This document shows positions 25,546 to 33,250 of a stretch of 64,000 bases of DNA, in pieces. Position 1 is the stretch's first letter. Each line of letters opens with the position of its first letter. The stretch comes from Planctomycetota bacterium (GTDB lineage: Bacteria; Planctomycetota; Planctomycetia; Planctomycetales; Planctomycetaceae), in NCBI GenBank assembly GCA_003388505.1, contig QQVO01000065.1, positions 17,557 through 81,556 on the forward strand, written 5' to 3'. The translations under genes were made by a program, and so were the position numbers. The notes below the pieces were generated by a model. The model was given only the letters and a program-made list of their open reading frames with translations. It had not been told where the DNA came from and did no database searches.

Positions 25546-26540
25546 GCATCGACTGGCAGCCGATCCGCGAGATCTTCGAACCCGCCCAGCGGTTTGTGAT
25601 CTCCAGTCACGTCCGGCCCGACGCAGACGCCATCGGTTCCGAACTCGGACTGCTCAGCGTACTGGAGTCGCTCGGCAAGCAGGTGAGGATCGTCAATCCA
25701 TCCGCGACGCCTCGCCATCTCGCGTTCCTCGACCCGCAGGGGATCGTGCGCAAGCTGGGCGAGGGAGTCTCGATCGAAGAAGCGCTCCAGGCGGACGTCC
25801 ACGTCGTCGTCGACACCGGCGCATGGCAACAGTTGCCCGACGTTCGGAAAGTCCTCGAACAGACGCAGGCCGCGAAAGTCGTGATTGACCATCACGTCAG
25901 CGGCGACGACCTGGGAGCGACTGTTTTCAAGGACGTCTCCGCCGCGGCCACCGGCGTCCTCATTACCGAACTCGCCGAGTTTCTGAACGTCCCGCTCAGC
26001 AAGTCGGCGGCGGAGTGGTTGTACTGCGCGATCGCGACCGACACCGGTTGGTTCCGATTCCCCAACACCGAAGCCCGCACGATGCACACCGCGGCGCGGC
26101 TGATTGACGCTGGTGCGCAGCCCAACATACTATACAGAGAACTGCACGAGCGATCCTCACCGGCCCGGCTCAAGTTGCACGCGGTCGTGCTGGATCGCGT
26201 CCAATTCGACTTTGACGGCCGGTTGGGGCACACCTTCGTCCTGCTCAAGGACTTCGAGCAGACCGGCGCCCATCCAACCGATACGGAAGACCTCGTCAAC
26301 GATGCGATGGCCGTCGACGGCGTCGAATGCGCGTTTATTCTCGTGGAACAACGATCCGGAAACATAAAAGCGAGCCTTCGCAGCCGGGGACTGGTGAATG
26401 TCGCCGAGATCGCCGAATCGTTCGGCGGCGGCGGCCACCGTCAGGCTGCGGGAGCCACGATCCCCCGCCCCTTCGAGAGCGTGCAGACCGCCGTGCTCGA
26501 AGCCTTCAAGACTGCGTTGGACGCCGCCCAGTCCCCCTGA
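25542..26540 (+). CDS. nrnA: DHH phosphoesterase, NrnA-type oligoribonuclease / pAp phosphatase
   Basis: A 332-residue DHH/DHHA1 protein. Motifs: SSHVRPDADAIGSELGL (DxDA-type metal site), VVDTGAWQQL, VIDHHVSGD (the DHH of the family), ATDTGWFRFPNT, and in the DHHA1 half EQRSGNIKASLRSRG and FGGGGHRQAAGA. These are the NrnA landmarks. NrnA degrades very short RNAs and pAp; normal length is about 310-330. Overlap of 4 bases with ribF suggests one operon; such pairing of nanoRNase and ribF/truB regions is common in bacteria. The ATG at 25542 is the only sensible start. Confidence 0.9.
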   Translation: MSIDWQPIREIFEPAQRFVISSHVRPDADAIGSELGLLSVLESLGKQVRIVNPSATPRHLAFLDPQGIVRKLGEGVSIEEALQADVHVVVDTGAWQQLPDVRKVLEQTQAAKVVIDHHVSGDDLGATVFKDVSAAATGVLITELAEFLNVPLSKSAAEWLYCAIATDTGWFRFPNTEARTMHTAARLIDAGAQPNILYRELHERSSPARLKLHAVVLDRVQFDFDGRLGHTFVLLKDFEQTGAHPTDTEDLVNDAMAVDGVECAFILVEQRSGNIKASLRSRGLVNVAEIAESFGGGGHRQAAGATIPRPFESVQTAVLEAFKTALDAAQSP

Positions 26541-26670
26541 GCGGCCCCGGCGTCCTGCCCCACTGCGACCCACCTGAGCCCTTGAACCCGCTCCCCAAAA
26601 AAGAACGACGGGAAAGTACCGAAGTCTTAGTGGTCCATCTCGAAGAACGTCGCCTGGTTTGACATGTGCT

Positions 26671-26704
26671 GTTTAGCCGCGACCCGCAGGAAAGCGCTCC
26701 ACGT
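26671..26704 (+). repeat. short dispersed repeat family G, copy 1
   Basis: 34 bases beginning GTTTAGCCGCGACCCGCAGG and ending in TCCACGT; the same sequence with three or so changes is at 48051-48084. It lies just upstream of the Rieske gene. Confidence 0.55.
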
Positions 26705-26755
26705 CTGCAGCGCCCCGCCGCGCAAGAATATGCCGGAGATACGAGGAGAGAGTCA

Positions 26756-27343
26756 ATGATCGAAAAACCTCATGCTCCCGACGAGCAGGAAATCAGTGAG
26801 CTTCCCCGGCGGTCGTTCGTCGCGCGTGGTCTCGCATTCGTCATTGGCGGCATCATTACGCTCTGCCCGATTGCCGTGTCGGTCATCTACTTCCTCGACC
26901 CGATCCAGCGCAAGAAGAAAGCCGTCGGAATGACGGGCGACGCCGTCGACCCCGAGGGGTTTGTCCGCGTCGCGCCGAAAGAGGCCCTGGCGGACGACGG
27001 GACGCCCCGGTCGTTCAAAGTCATCGCCGACCTGCAGGACTACTGGAACAAGTTCCCCAATGCGGAGATCGGCTCGGTCTACATGCGGCTGGACGGCAAC
27101 GGCGAGGTCCAGTGCTTCAACGCCCGCTGCCCCCACCTCGGCTGCACCGTCAAATACAACAGCAACGACGCCAACTACGCCTGTCCCTGCCACGACAGCG
27201 CGTTCAGCCTCGATGGCGAGAGGACCAATGAGATTCCGCCGCGCGGCATGGATTCGCTGGAGACGCGCGTGGACGAGGACGGCATGATCTGGGTGAAGTA
27301 CCTCAAGTTCCGCGCCGGGATTGAGGAAAAGAAGCCGGTCTGA
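26756..27343 (+). CDS. Rieske 2Fe-2S subunit of a cytochrome bc complex
   Basis: About 195 residues. A single membrane anchor (GLAFVIGGIITLCPIAVSVI) and a Rieske domain with box 1 CPHLGC (Cys125, His127) and box 2 CPCHDS (Cys143, His146); Cys130 and Cys145 can form the usual disulfide. It passes electrons from quinol at cytochrome b to cytochrome c. The frame opens at 26666 but ATG 26756 is chosen for its ACGAGGAGAGAG ribosome site. The next gene is cytochrome b, 188 bases downstream with repeat F in between; the stop TGA at 27341-27343 lies inside that repeat. Confidence 0.93.
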   Translation: MIEKPHAPDEQEISELPRRSFVARGLAFVIGGIITLCPIAVSVIYFLDPIQRKKKAVGMTGDAVDPEGFVRVAPKEALADDGTPRSFKVIADLQDYWNKFPNAEIGSVYMRLDGNGEVQCFNARCPHLGCTVKYNSNDANYACPCHDSAFSLDGERTNEIPPRGMDSLETRVDEDGMIWVKYLKFRAGIEEKKPV

Positions 27344-27450
27344 CGAGGCAGGGCCTCGGACGATGCCCGCTGCCGCTCGAAAACGGAAACCCGCGCCCGC
27401 CGGCCGCAGAAACCTGACTCAAACGCAGCAACTTCCGGAACAATGCAACC
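27341..27450 (+). repeat. dispersed repeat family F, copy 2
   Basis: Starts TGACGAGGCAGGGCCTCGGA at the stop codon of the Rieske gene and ends CGCAGCAACTTCCGGAACAA. Matches 694-806 and the inverse of 21986-22107 at both ends. Confidence 0.6.
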
Positions 27451-27531
27451 GCAGGACGAAGCCGGCAGCGAAAATCGAGGGAGGAGAGCCCAGGGAGGGG
27501 ACCACGACGTCGGGGTGCGGAGGAATCACTG

Positions 27532-29448
27532 ATGAACAGCCTGCTCAACTGGCTTGACGACCGCGTCGGGTATCGCCACCTGATGCGCGAAGCGCTGGAC
27601 GAACCGATCCCCGGCGGCGCGCGGTGGCGCTATGTGTGGGGCAGCACGCTGGTCTTCGCCTTCTTTCTGCAGGTCGTCACCGGAGTGATGCTGTGGTTCA
27701 GCTACAGTCCCAGCACCCGCACGGCGTGGGAGAGCGTCTACTTCATCCAGCACGAGATGACCCTCGGCTGGCTGATTCGCGCCGTGCATCACTTCGCCGC
27801 CCAGGCGATGATCGTGCTGCTCGTGCTGCATTTGCTGCAGGTCGTCGTCGACGGCGCGTACCGCGCCCCGCGCGAAGTCAATTTCTGGCTCGGCCTGGTC
27901 CTGATGCAGATCATCATGGGCCTGGGCCTCACCGGCTATCTGCTGCCGTGGGACCAGAAGGGCTATTACGCCACCCAGGTGGCCACAGAAATCATGGGCG
28001 CCACGCCGCTCGTCGGCCCTTACGTGCAGAAACTCGCCCAGGGCGGGGCGGAATACGGCCACCATACGCTCACCCGGTTCTTCGCACTTCACGCCGGCGT
28101 CCTGCCGGCCCTGCTGATCGCGTTTCTCGGCCTGCACATTTACGTCTTCCGCAGGCATGCGATCCACGTGAAACTGCCGAAGCGCCGGCCGGACGAGACC
28201 TTCTGGCCCGACCAGGTCCTCAAAGACTCCGTCGCCTGCCTGATCGTCTTTGCGGTCGTGCTCGCGCTGGCGATCTGGAAAGGCGCCGAACTCACCGCTC
28301 CCGCGAATCCGGCCGAGCAGTACGAAGCCGCCCGTCCCGAGTGGTATTACCTCTTCCTCTTCCGTTTCCTGAAGTTCGAGTGGGTCTCGCAACTCGGCGA
28401 AGCGACGGGACTCGGCGAAGCCTTCGGAGCCGTGCTGATTCCCGGCATCCTGATGGGCGTTCTGATCCTGATGCCGCTGATCGGCCGCTGGAAAATCGGT
28501 CACCGCTTCAACGTGGCCTACCTGTTCGTCGTCATGATCGGAGCGATGACGCTGACCGGCGTAGCGCTCTATGAGGACTGGTGGTCCCCCTCCCCGGAGG
28601 GCGTCGCCTTTCGCGAGGCGGTCGAGCAAGCGCACATCGACGGCGACCGCACGGTGGAACTGGCCCAGTCGCCCAGCGGCATCCCGCCGGCCGGGGCGAT
28701 CGAACTGCTGCAGAACGATCCCTTGACGCAGGGACCGAAGATCTTTCGCGTCTACTGCGCCGACTGTCACCAGCCGGTCGCGATGGCCGGCGAGTTTCGG
28801 GCTCCTCCACAGGCGCCGGAACTCGCGGCTCTCGACCCGCGGGAAGAAGTCAGCTTCGGCACACGGGAATGGATGCGCTCCATCCTCACCGATTTCCGCG
28901 GCCACATGGCGGCGCTCAAGAACATCTCCGCAGAGCACGGCGCGAAGGCGGAGCGCATCGAGGCGGCCGAGGGCATACTTGACGGCGATATGGCCTACTG
29001 GTCGGAAGAGAACGGGCCGATCCTCGCCGACGAGGCGAACAGGGAGAGTTTCGATGCTCTGATCGAGTTCCTCGTGGCCCAGAGCGGCCGGTTCAAGACC
29101 GACGCCGATCTGGTGGCAAAGGGTCGCCAGATCTACCTCGACGGACAACTCGCCAACGGTGAAATCGCGGCCTGCGCCGACTGCCACAATCTCCACGTTC
29201 TCGACGAGGATGAGCCGCTCGCCGAACCCGATTACGGACCCACGATGACGAACTACGGCGGCGCCGACTGGTTGCGGAGCTTCCTCGAAGCGCCGGAAGA
29301 CCACTATACGAATAACAACGCCATGCCGGCCTTCGGCAATCAACTCTCCGAGCGGGAAATGGAGATGCTGGTGCGCTGGATGGCGGGGGACTATTATCAG
29401 GCGGGCGGCGACGCAGCGCCCGGTCAAGCGGGATCGGAGGCAGAGTAG
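27532..29448 (+). CDS. cytochrome b fused to a C-terminal di-haem cytochrome c
   Basis: A 638-residue fusion. Residues 1-350 are cytochrome b (N plus C halves, about eight helices). Haem ligands are His86 or 87 with His100, and His187 with His202: spacings of 14 and 15, as in b6f-type rather than bc1-type b (14, 14). PEWYYLF (about 277) is the Qo PEWY motif. No Cys near residue 35, so the extra covalent haem of b6f is not expected. Residues about 390-638 are cytochrome c-like with CADCH at about 407 and about 547, and MPAF near 600 as a likely axial Met. Known for some planctomycete and actinobacterial bc complexes, the fusion replaces a separate cytochrome c1. It is co-directional with the Rieske gene. 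Confidence 0.92.
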   Translation: MNSLLNWLDDRVGYRHLMREALDEPIPGGARWRYVWGSTLVFAFFLQVVTGVMLWFSYSPSTRTAWESVYFIQHEMTLGWLIRAVHHFAAQAMIVLLVLHLLQVVVDGAYRAPREVNFWLGLVLMQIIMGLGLTGYLLPWDQKGYYATQVATEIMGATPLVGPYVQKLAQGGAEYGHHTLTRFFALHAGVLPALLIAFLGLHIYVFRRHAIHVKLPKRRPDETFWPDQVLKDSVACLIVFAVVLALAIWKGAELTAPANPAEQYEAARPEWYYLFLFRFLKFEWVSQLGEATGLGEAFGAVLIPGILMGVLILMPLIGRWKIGHRFNVAYLFVVMIGAMTLTGVALYEDWWSPSPEGVAFREAVEQAHIDGDRTVELAQSPSGIPPAGAIELLQNDPLTQGPKIFRVYCADCHQPVAMAGEFRAPPQAPELAALDPREEVSFGTREWMRSILTDFRGHMAALKNISAEHGAKAERIEAAEGILDGDMAYWSEENGPILADEANRESFDALIEFLVAQSGRFKTDADLVAKGRQIYLDGQLANGEIAACADCHNLHVLDEDEPLAEPDYGPTMTNYGGADWLRSFLEAPEDHYTNNNAMPAFGNQLSEREMEMLVRWMAGDYYQAGGDAAPGQAGSEAE

Positions 29449-29598
29449 CCGCTCGACGCGGCCTGTGCTGATCAAACACGATCTTCGCAGGGTCTGCTCC
29501 GCGGACCAGTCCCGCGATGGAACTCCGTAGGGGCGCCGACGGACCCGACGCATGCCCCGCCGCCGGCAGCCAGACGACAACCGCTCCTGGAAACGCCC

Positions 29599-29955
29599 AT
29601 GGGACTCTTCAGCCGCAAAGACTGGAACATACTCGCCATCATTTTCGAGCGGTCCGACCTGTTCCAGATCAACGGCCAGCGCGTGAAAGGAGCCGCTGCG
29701 GAGAAGGCCCGCGACGGCGCCAAACGGCATCCCCGCAGCCTTTTCTGGGCGGTCTTCGACCAGAAGGGAGCCTACCTCGAAGGAGGCCCGGGAGCCGGAT
29801 CGAACAACGTGCCCGCCGATACCGTCAAGCGCCTCGAGCGGGAACTCCGCTACAACAGCGCCATCCAGGAGGTGCTCAAGACACTCTCCTCCGGCTCGGA
29901 AGACAAGGTCGCCCGCCCCATGCCCGGCGCAGCGCCGTCGAAACGGCCCGAGTAG
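29599..29955 (+). CDS. small protein of unknown function in respiratory cluster
   Basis: A 118-residue protein starting MGLFSRKDWNILAIIFERSD. It has no signal peptide and is rich in charged residues; sequences such as FQINGQRVKGAAAEKARDGA and RHPRSLFWAVFDQK look conserved rather than random, and the tail is Pro/Ala-rich. I do not recognise the family. It lies between the cytochrome b fusion (151 bases upstream) and hemQ, same strand, so a role in assembly of the bc complex or haem handling is only an inference from position. Confidence 0.6.
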   Translation: MGLFSRKDWNILAIIFERSDLFQINGQRVKGAAAEKARDGAKRHPRSLFWAVFDQKGAYLEGGPGAGSNNVPADTVKRLERELRYNSAIQEVLKTLSSGSEDKVARPMPGAAPSKRPE

Positions 29956-30098
29956 AAATCACAGTGGGAAGTCGGAGTGCGGAATGTGGATTACGCGCGA
30001 CAGCGCAACCTGACTTCTGCCGCTCTGTCCGCTGACTTCTGACCTCTTCCCTTCTGTTCCCACTACCCCGACGAACTCGAATCAACCAGGAGCCCACC

Positions 30099-30947
30099 GT
30101 GAGCGGTCCCCCCGGACATGTGCAGCAGTCGTTGCCCGATCCCACCATTCGCATGACCCAGGGCTGGCATTGCCTGCACATTTACTACCGAGTCGACCCG
30201 GGCGCACTGGCGGGGCTCGACGCCTCCGCCCGCGGTGAAGGACGCGAGCAACTCATCGAAATCCTCAACCCGCAGCGCGACGGCGCTCCCGAACGAATGC
30301 AGGTCTCCGCCGTCAGCGGACACCGCGCCGACCTGGGCCTGATGCTGCTCGACGCCGACCCGCTCAAGATCGACGCCGTCCACCAGGCGGTGCGCGGGTC
30401 GCGTCTGGGCGCCGCTTTGCAGCCGACGTATTCATTCGTCTCCATCACCGAAGTCTCAGAATACGTGCCGAACGAGGAACAGTATGCCGAGCAGCTCCGC
30501 GCCGACGGCATGAGCCCGGACGACCCCGCCTACGCCGCCCGCTTAAAGGCCTACGCCGGCCGCCTCCCAGCGATGAACAAGCAGCGGCTCTACCCCGACT
30601 TCCCCGAGAATTTCGAAGTCACCTGCTTCTACCCCATGAACAAGATCCGGCATCCGTCGGCTAACTGGTTCACGCTCCCCTTCAGCGCCCGCCGCAAGCT
30701 CATGGCCGAACACGCCACGTCCGGCATCAAGTTCGCCGGCCGGGTCTCGCAGTTGATCACGGCCTCCACCGGCTTCGACGACTGGGAATGGGGCGTCACC
30801 CTCTGGGCCGGCGCACCGGAGTACATCAAGGAGATCGTTTACACGATGCGCTTCGACGAAGCCTCCGCCCGCTACGCCGAGTTCGGCCCCTTCTACATCA
30901 GCTACATCATGCCCGCCCCAGACGCCCTCACTCACCTCCACCTGTAG
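30099..30947 (+). CDS. hemQ: coproheme decarboxylase HemQ (chlorite-dismutase family)
   Basis: A 282-residue member of the chlorite dismutase family. The landmark stretch CFYPMNKIRH followed by NWFTLPFSARRKLMAEHATS and FAGRVSQLITASTGFDDWEW, then MRFDEASARYAEFGPFYIS, is diagnostic of HemQ. HemQ converts coproheme III to haem b with peroxide in the coproporphyrin-dependent pathway. Its distal residue position reads NKIRH rather than the usual chlorite dismutase Arg. The GTG start at 30099 has CAGGAG six bases upstream. Position next to the bc complex genes fits a haem-supply link. Family assignment is firm; haem synthesis versus another activity is inferred. Confidence 0.88.
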   Translation: MSGPPGHVQQSLPDPTIRMTQGWHCLHIYYRVDPGALAGLDASARGEGREQLIEILNPQRDGAPERMQVSAVSGHRADLGLMLLDADPLKIDAVHQAVRGSRLGAALQPTYSFVSITEVSEYVPNEEQYAEQLRADGMSPDDPAYAARLKAYAGRLPAMNKQRLYPDFPENFEVTCFYPMNKIRHPSANWFTLPFSARRKLMAEHATSGIKFAGRVSQLITASTGFDDWEWGVTLWAGAPEYIKEIVYTMRFDEASARYAEFGPFYISYIMPAPDALTHLHL

Positions 30948-30976
30948 TCGAAGTCGTGAGACTTCGGACCTCCCCC

Positions 30977-31004
30977 AAAGCCCACAGGCTGCGTCCCGTG
31001 GGCT
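30977..31004 (+). repeat. REP-like hairpin, family D, copy 1
   Basis: AGCCCACAGG and CCCGTGGGCT pair with one mismatch around a 6-base loop. The perfect version of the same hairpin is at 36435-36461. Lies between two convergent genes, where it may end transcription in both directions. Confidence 0.5.
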
Positions 31005-31012
31005 GAGCGCAA

Positions 31013-31954
31013 TCACGCCCCCTCCAAACACTCCTCCAGATACCCCCGCGCCGCATTGATCTCCGCCGTCACCTGCTCCGTCGTCTCCAGAATCGGAATC
31101 CCCCGCGGCACCGGATGCATGAAGATCTCCACCCGACCCGAGTAGCGCGTTTCCTTGAGCGCCGCAAGAATCGGCGTCCAATCGAGCGGCCCGCGATGCG
31201 GCAACTGCATCAGTTCCTGCTCCTTCGGCAGCTTCGTCATGCAGCCCATCCCGTGCTCCCACGCCTGAATGTGCGCCAGCCGGTCCCCCAGATCGTGGAT
31301 CAGTTTCGCAATCAACGCTTCCTCCTGCGGCAGATGATACGGCGCCAGCGCAATCCCCAGGTGCGGTGAAGGAATCAGATCCAGCAGCATCAACTGCGAC
31401 TCGGGCGAGTTGATCAGACTCCCGCTGTGGTTCTCCAGCCCCAGCGTAACGCCGACCTCCTCGGCATACTCCACGTGCGGTTTCAGCTTGTCCGCGAACT
31501 TGTGAACTTCAGACTTGAGTTCATCCCCGGCCAGCCCCTTCGGCCCCCCACTGTTGCAGATCGCAACGTCGCCTCCCAACTCGGCGACCAGCTTCATCTC
31601 CCCCTGCATGCCGAAGATGCCGTACTTGAAGCAGGTGAAGCTCCCGAGCGAAACGCCATGCTCATCGAGCAGCGCGCGAAACGCCTCGACCCCCATCTCC
31701 TCGAACTGCTCCCGCTGGTTCCCATGCGGCTCCGCCCAGATCTCGATATGCTTCGCCCCACACTTGGGAACCTCCGGCACAATCTCCGCCAGCGGCGCCG
31801 TCCCGTACATGCAGGAAGCGACGATGTAGCGGAGTTGAAATCCTTCAGCGTCATCCGCGCGGAGTTCCGGAACAACGCCTCCCATGACGCCCGCCGACAA
31901 CCCGGCGGCAACAAGAGAGTTGAAGTCACGGCGAGTCAAGTCGTATCGATTCAT
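31013..31954 (-). CDS. Tat-exported sugar phosphate isomerase/epimerase-like protein
   Basis: A 313-residue protein with Tat signal (NRYDLTRRDFNSLVAAGLSA) and an AP-endonuclease-2/xylose isomerase-like TIM barrel. Visible landmarks: a Glu after CGAKHIEIWAE, GVTLGLENHSGSLINSPE (the metal-binding Glu and His), HIQAWEHGMGCM and YSGRVEIFMHPVPR near the end. In planctomycetes such exported isomerase-like proteins are common and mostly uncharacterised. The ATG at 31954 fits the Tat signal. It is on the opposite strand to hemQ and to the sulfatase genes; its role in sugar catabolism is inferred. Confidence 0.75.
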   Translation of the reverse strand: MNRYDLTRRDFNSLVAAGLSAGVMGGVVPELRADDAEGFQLRYIVASCMYGTAPLAEIVPEVPKCGAKHIEIWAEPHGNQREQFEEMGVEAFRALLDEHGVSLGSFTCFKYGIFGMQGEMKLVAELGGDVAICNSGGPKGLAGDELKSEVHKFADKLKPHVEYAEEVGVTLGLENHSGSLINSPESQLMLLDLIPSPHLGIALAPYHLPQEEALIAKLIHDLGDRLAHIQAWEHGMGCMTKLPKEQELMQLPHRGPLDWTPILAALKETRYSGRVEIFMHPVPRGIPILETTEQVTAEINAARGYLEECLEGA

Positions 31955-31975
31955 TGCTGTTCCCTGTTGCCCTCA

Positions 31976-32008
31976 CCTTCGGAGTGCGGCGACCCGTCGC
32001 CGCTTTCG
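31976..32008 (-). repeat. REP-like palindrome, family E, copy 1
   Basis: Reads CCTTCGGAGTGCGGCGACCC then GTCGCCGCTTTCG; the core GCGGCGAC/GTCGCCGC is a hairpin. It is the exact inverse orientation of copies 2 and 3, with one base different from copy 3. Confidence 0.55.
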
Positions 32009-32051
32009 ATCCTTCACTTGCGCCGGTTCGCGGCAAGGCTCTGTCGTCGTC

Positions 32052-32079
32052 CCAAAGCGGCGACGGGTCGCCGCAGTCC
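32052..32079 (+). repeat. REP-like palindrome, family E, copy 2
   Basis: AAAGCGGCGACGGGTCGCCG then CAGTCC, facing copy 1 across 43 bases, so the pair forms a larger inverted unit of the kind built by REP elements. Sits between the Tat isomerase gene and the DUF58 gene. Confidence 0.55.
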
Positions 32080-32090
32080 AAGAAAACGAC

Positions 32091-32984
32091 TCAAAACCGC
32101 GCCTTCCGCTGCGAAAGATACTCCACCAGCGCCTTGTCAAACCGCATGCTCGTGTCGAGCGGAACGTAGTCCGCACCGGTCGACAGGCACTCCTTCCGGT
32201 AGTGTTCGCGAAGTTCGGCCAGCGCTTCGAGATAGTCGCTCTTGATCCCCTGCGCGTCGACCAGCAGCGTCTGCTCCGTCTCCGGCTCCTTCAAATCGAC
32301 CATCCCGGTAAACGGGAAATGGACCTCCGCTTCGTCCAGCACGTGGAAAATGATCACGTCGTGACCGGCGAATCGCAGCAGGCGCACCGCATCGAGCACC
32401 GGTTCCGGGTCGGTGAGCAGGTCGGAGAACAGCATCACCAGGCTCTTGTGCTTCACCATCGCCGCAAACCGTTTGAGATTCGGCGCGATATCAGTCGGCC
32501 CCGTCGGCTTCGCCTTGGCGAGCAGCGCCAGAATGTTGGCCAACTGCGTCCGCTTGCTCTTGGCCGGCAGGCTGGCGCGGATCGTCTCGTCGAAGGTCAT
32601 CAGCCCGATCGGGTCCTGCTGGTGCACCATCAGGTACGCCAGCGCCGCCGCCAGGCAGATGCAGTACTCGAACTTCGTCAACTCCTGCCGATGCGTGTAC
32701 GCCATGCTCTCGGAGAGATCCATCAGCAGGTAACCCGTGATGTTCGTCTCCGCCTGGTACTTCTTGACGTAGTACCGGTCGGTCTTGGCGTAGACCAGCC
32801 AGTCGATGTCCTTCGGGTCGTCCCCCTGCGAATACCGGCGATGCTCCGAGAACTCGACCGAAAATCCATGAAACGGCGACGCATGCAACCCCGAGAGAAA
32901 CCCCTCCACGATGAACCGCGCGCGCAGATCCAACCGCGAAACAGTCCGAATCACCTCCGGTTTGAGATACTCTTCCGCCGACAT
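32091..32984 (-). CDS. DUF58 protein
   Basis: A 297-residue DUF58 protein without signal peptide. It has the landmark FSEHRRYSQGDDPKDIDWLV followed by YYVKKYQAETNITGYLLMDL and the DLSESM motif, a VWA-like metal site (D-x-S-x-S). The family almost always works with a MoxR AAA ATPase and transglutaminase-like or BatA genes; no MoxR gene is adjacent, although an AAA ATPase of the broader group is at 43336. Function is thought to be related to metal insertion or envelope assembly but is unproven. ATG 32984. Confidence 0.85.
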   Translation of the reverse strand: MSAEEYLKPEVIRTVSRLDLRARFIVEGFLSGLHASPFHGFSVEFSEHRRYSQGDDPKDIDWLVYAKTDRYYVKKYQAETNITGYLLMDLSESMAYTHRQELTKFEYCICLAAALAYLMVHQQDPIGLMTFDETIRASLPAKSKRTQLANILALLAKAKPTGPTDIAPNLKRFAAMVKHKSLVMLFSDLLTDPEPVLDAVRLLRFAGHDVIIFHVLDEAEVHFPFTGMVDLKEPETEQTLLVDAQGIKSDYLEALAELREHYRKECLSTGADYVPLDTSMRFDKALVEYLSQRKARF

Positions 32985-33250
32985 CGACTCGCCTCACCCC
33001 CGCTCGCGGGTTCGCACCACATCCCAATCCACCCCCGAGTGTACCACCCCCCCACCCCAACTCACAGAAACACTCATGCGAATCCGTTCCAAGCCCCCAA
33101 TACCAACCACCTTGGCCGAAACCTCCCTGCCTGCTTTACGTCTTCGCGGCTTTGTGTGAGCCCCACCCAGCGACCAGTTCAGGTCCCCACCCCCGCCCGC
33201 TATGATGACCCGACATTCGATTCCCGATCCCCAACTCCCACAAACCGACC

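Noticed and set aside
27532..27690. Covalent extra haem site of b6f-type cytochrome b
   Set aside because: The residue at position 35 is Val and no Cys is nearby.
27526..29730. A 734-residue open frame on the minus strand
   Set aside because: It is the antisense shadow of the cytochrome b fusion, whose own frame has haem motifs and PEWY; the antisense translation is full of His, Arg and Asp without domains.
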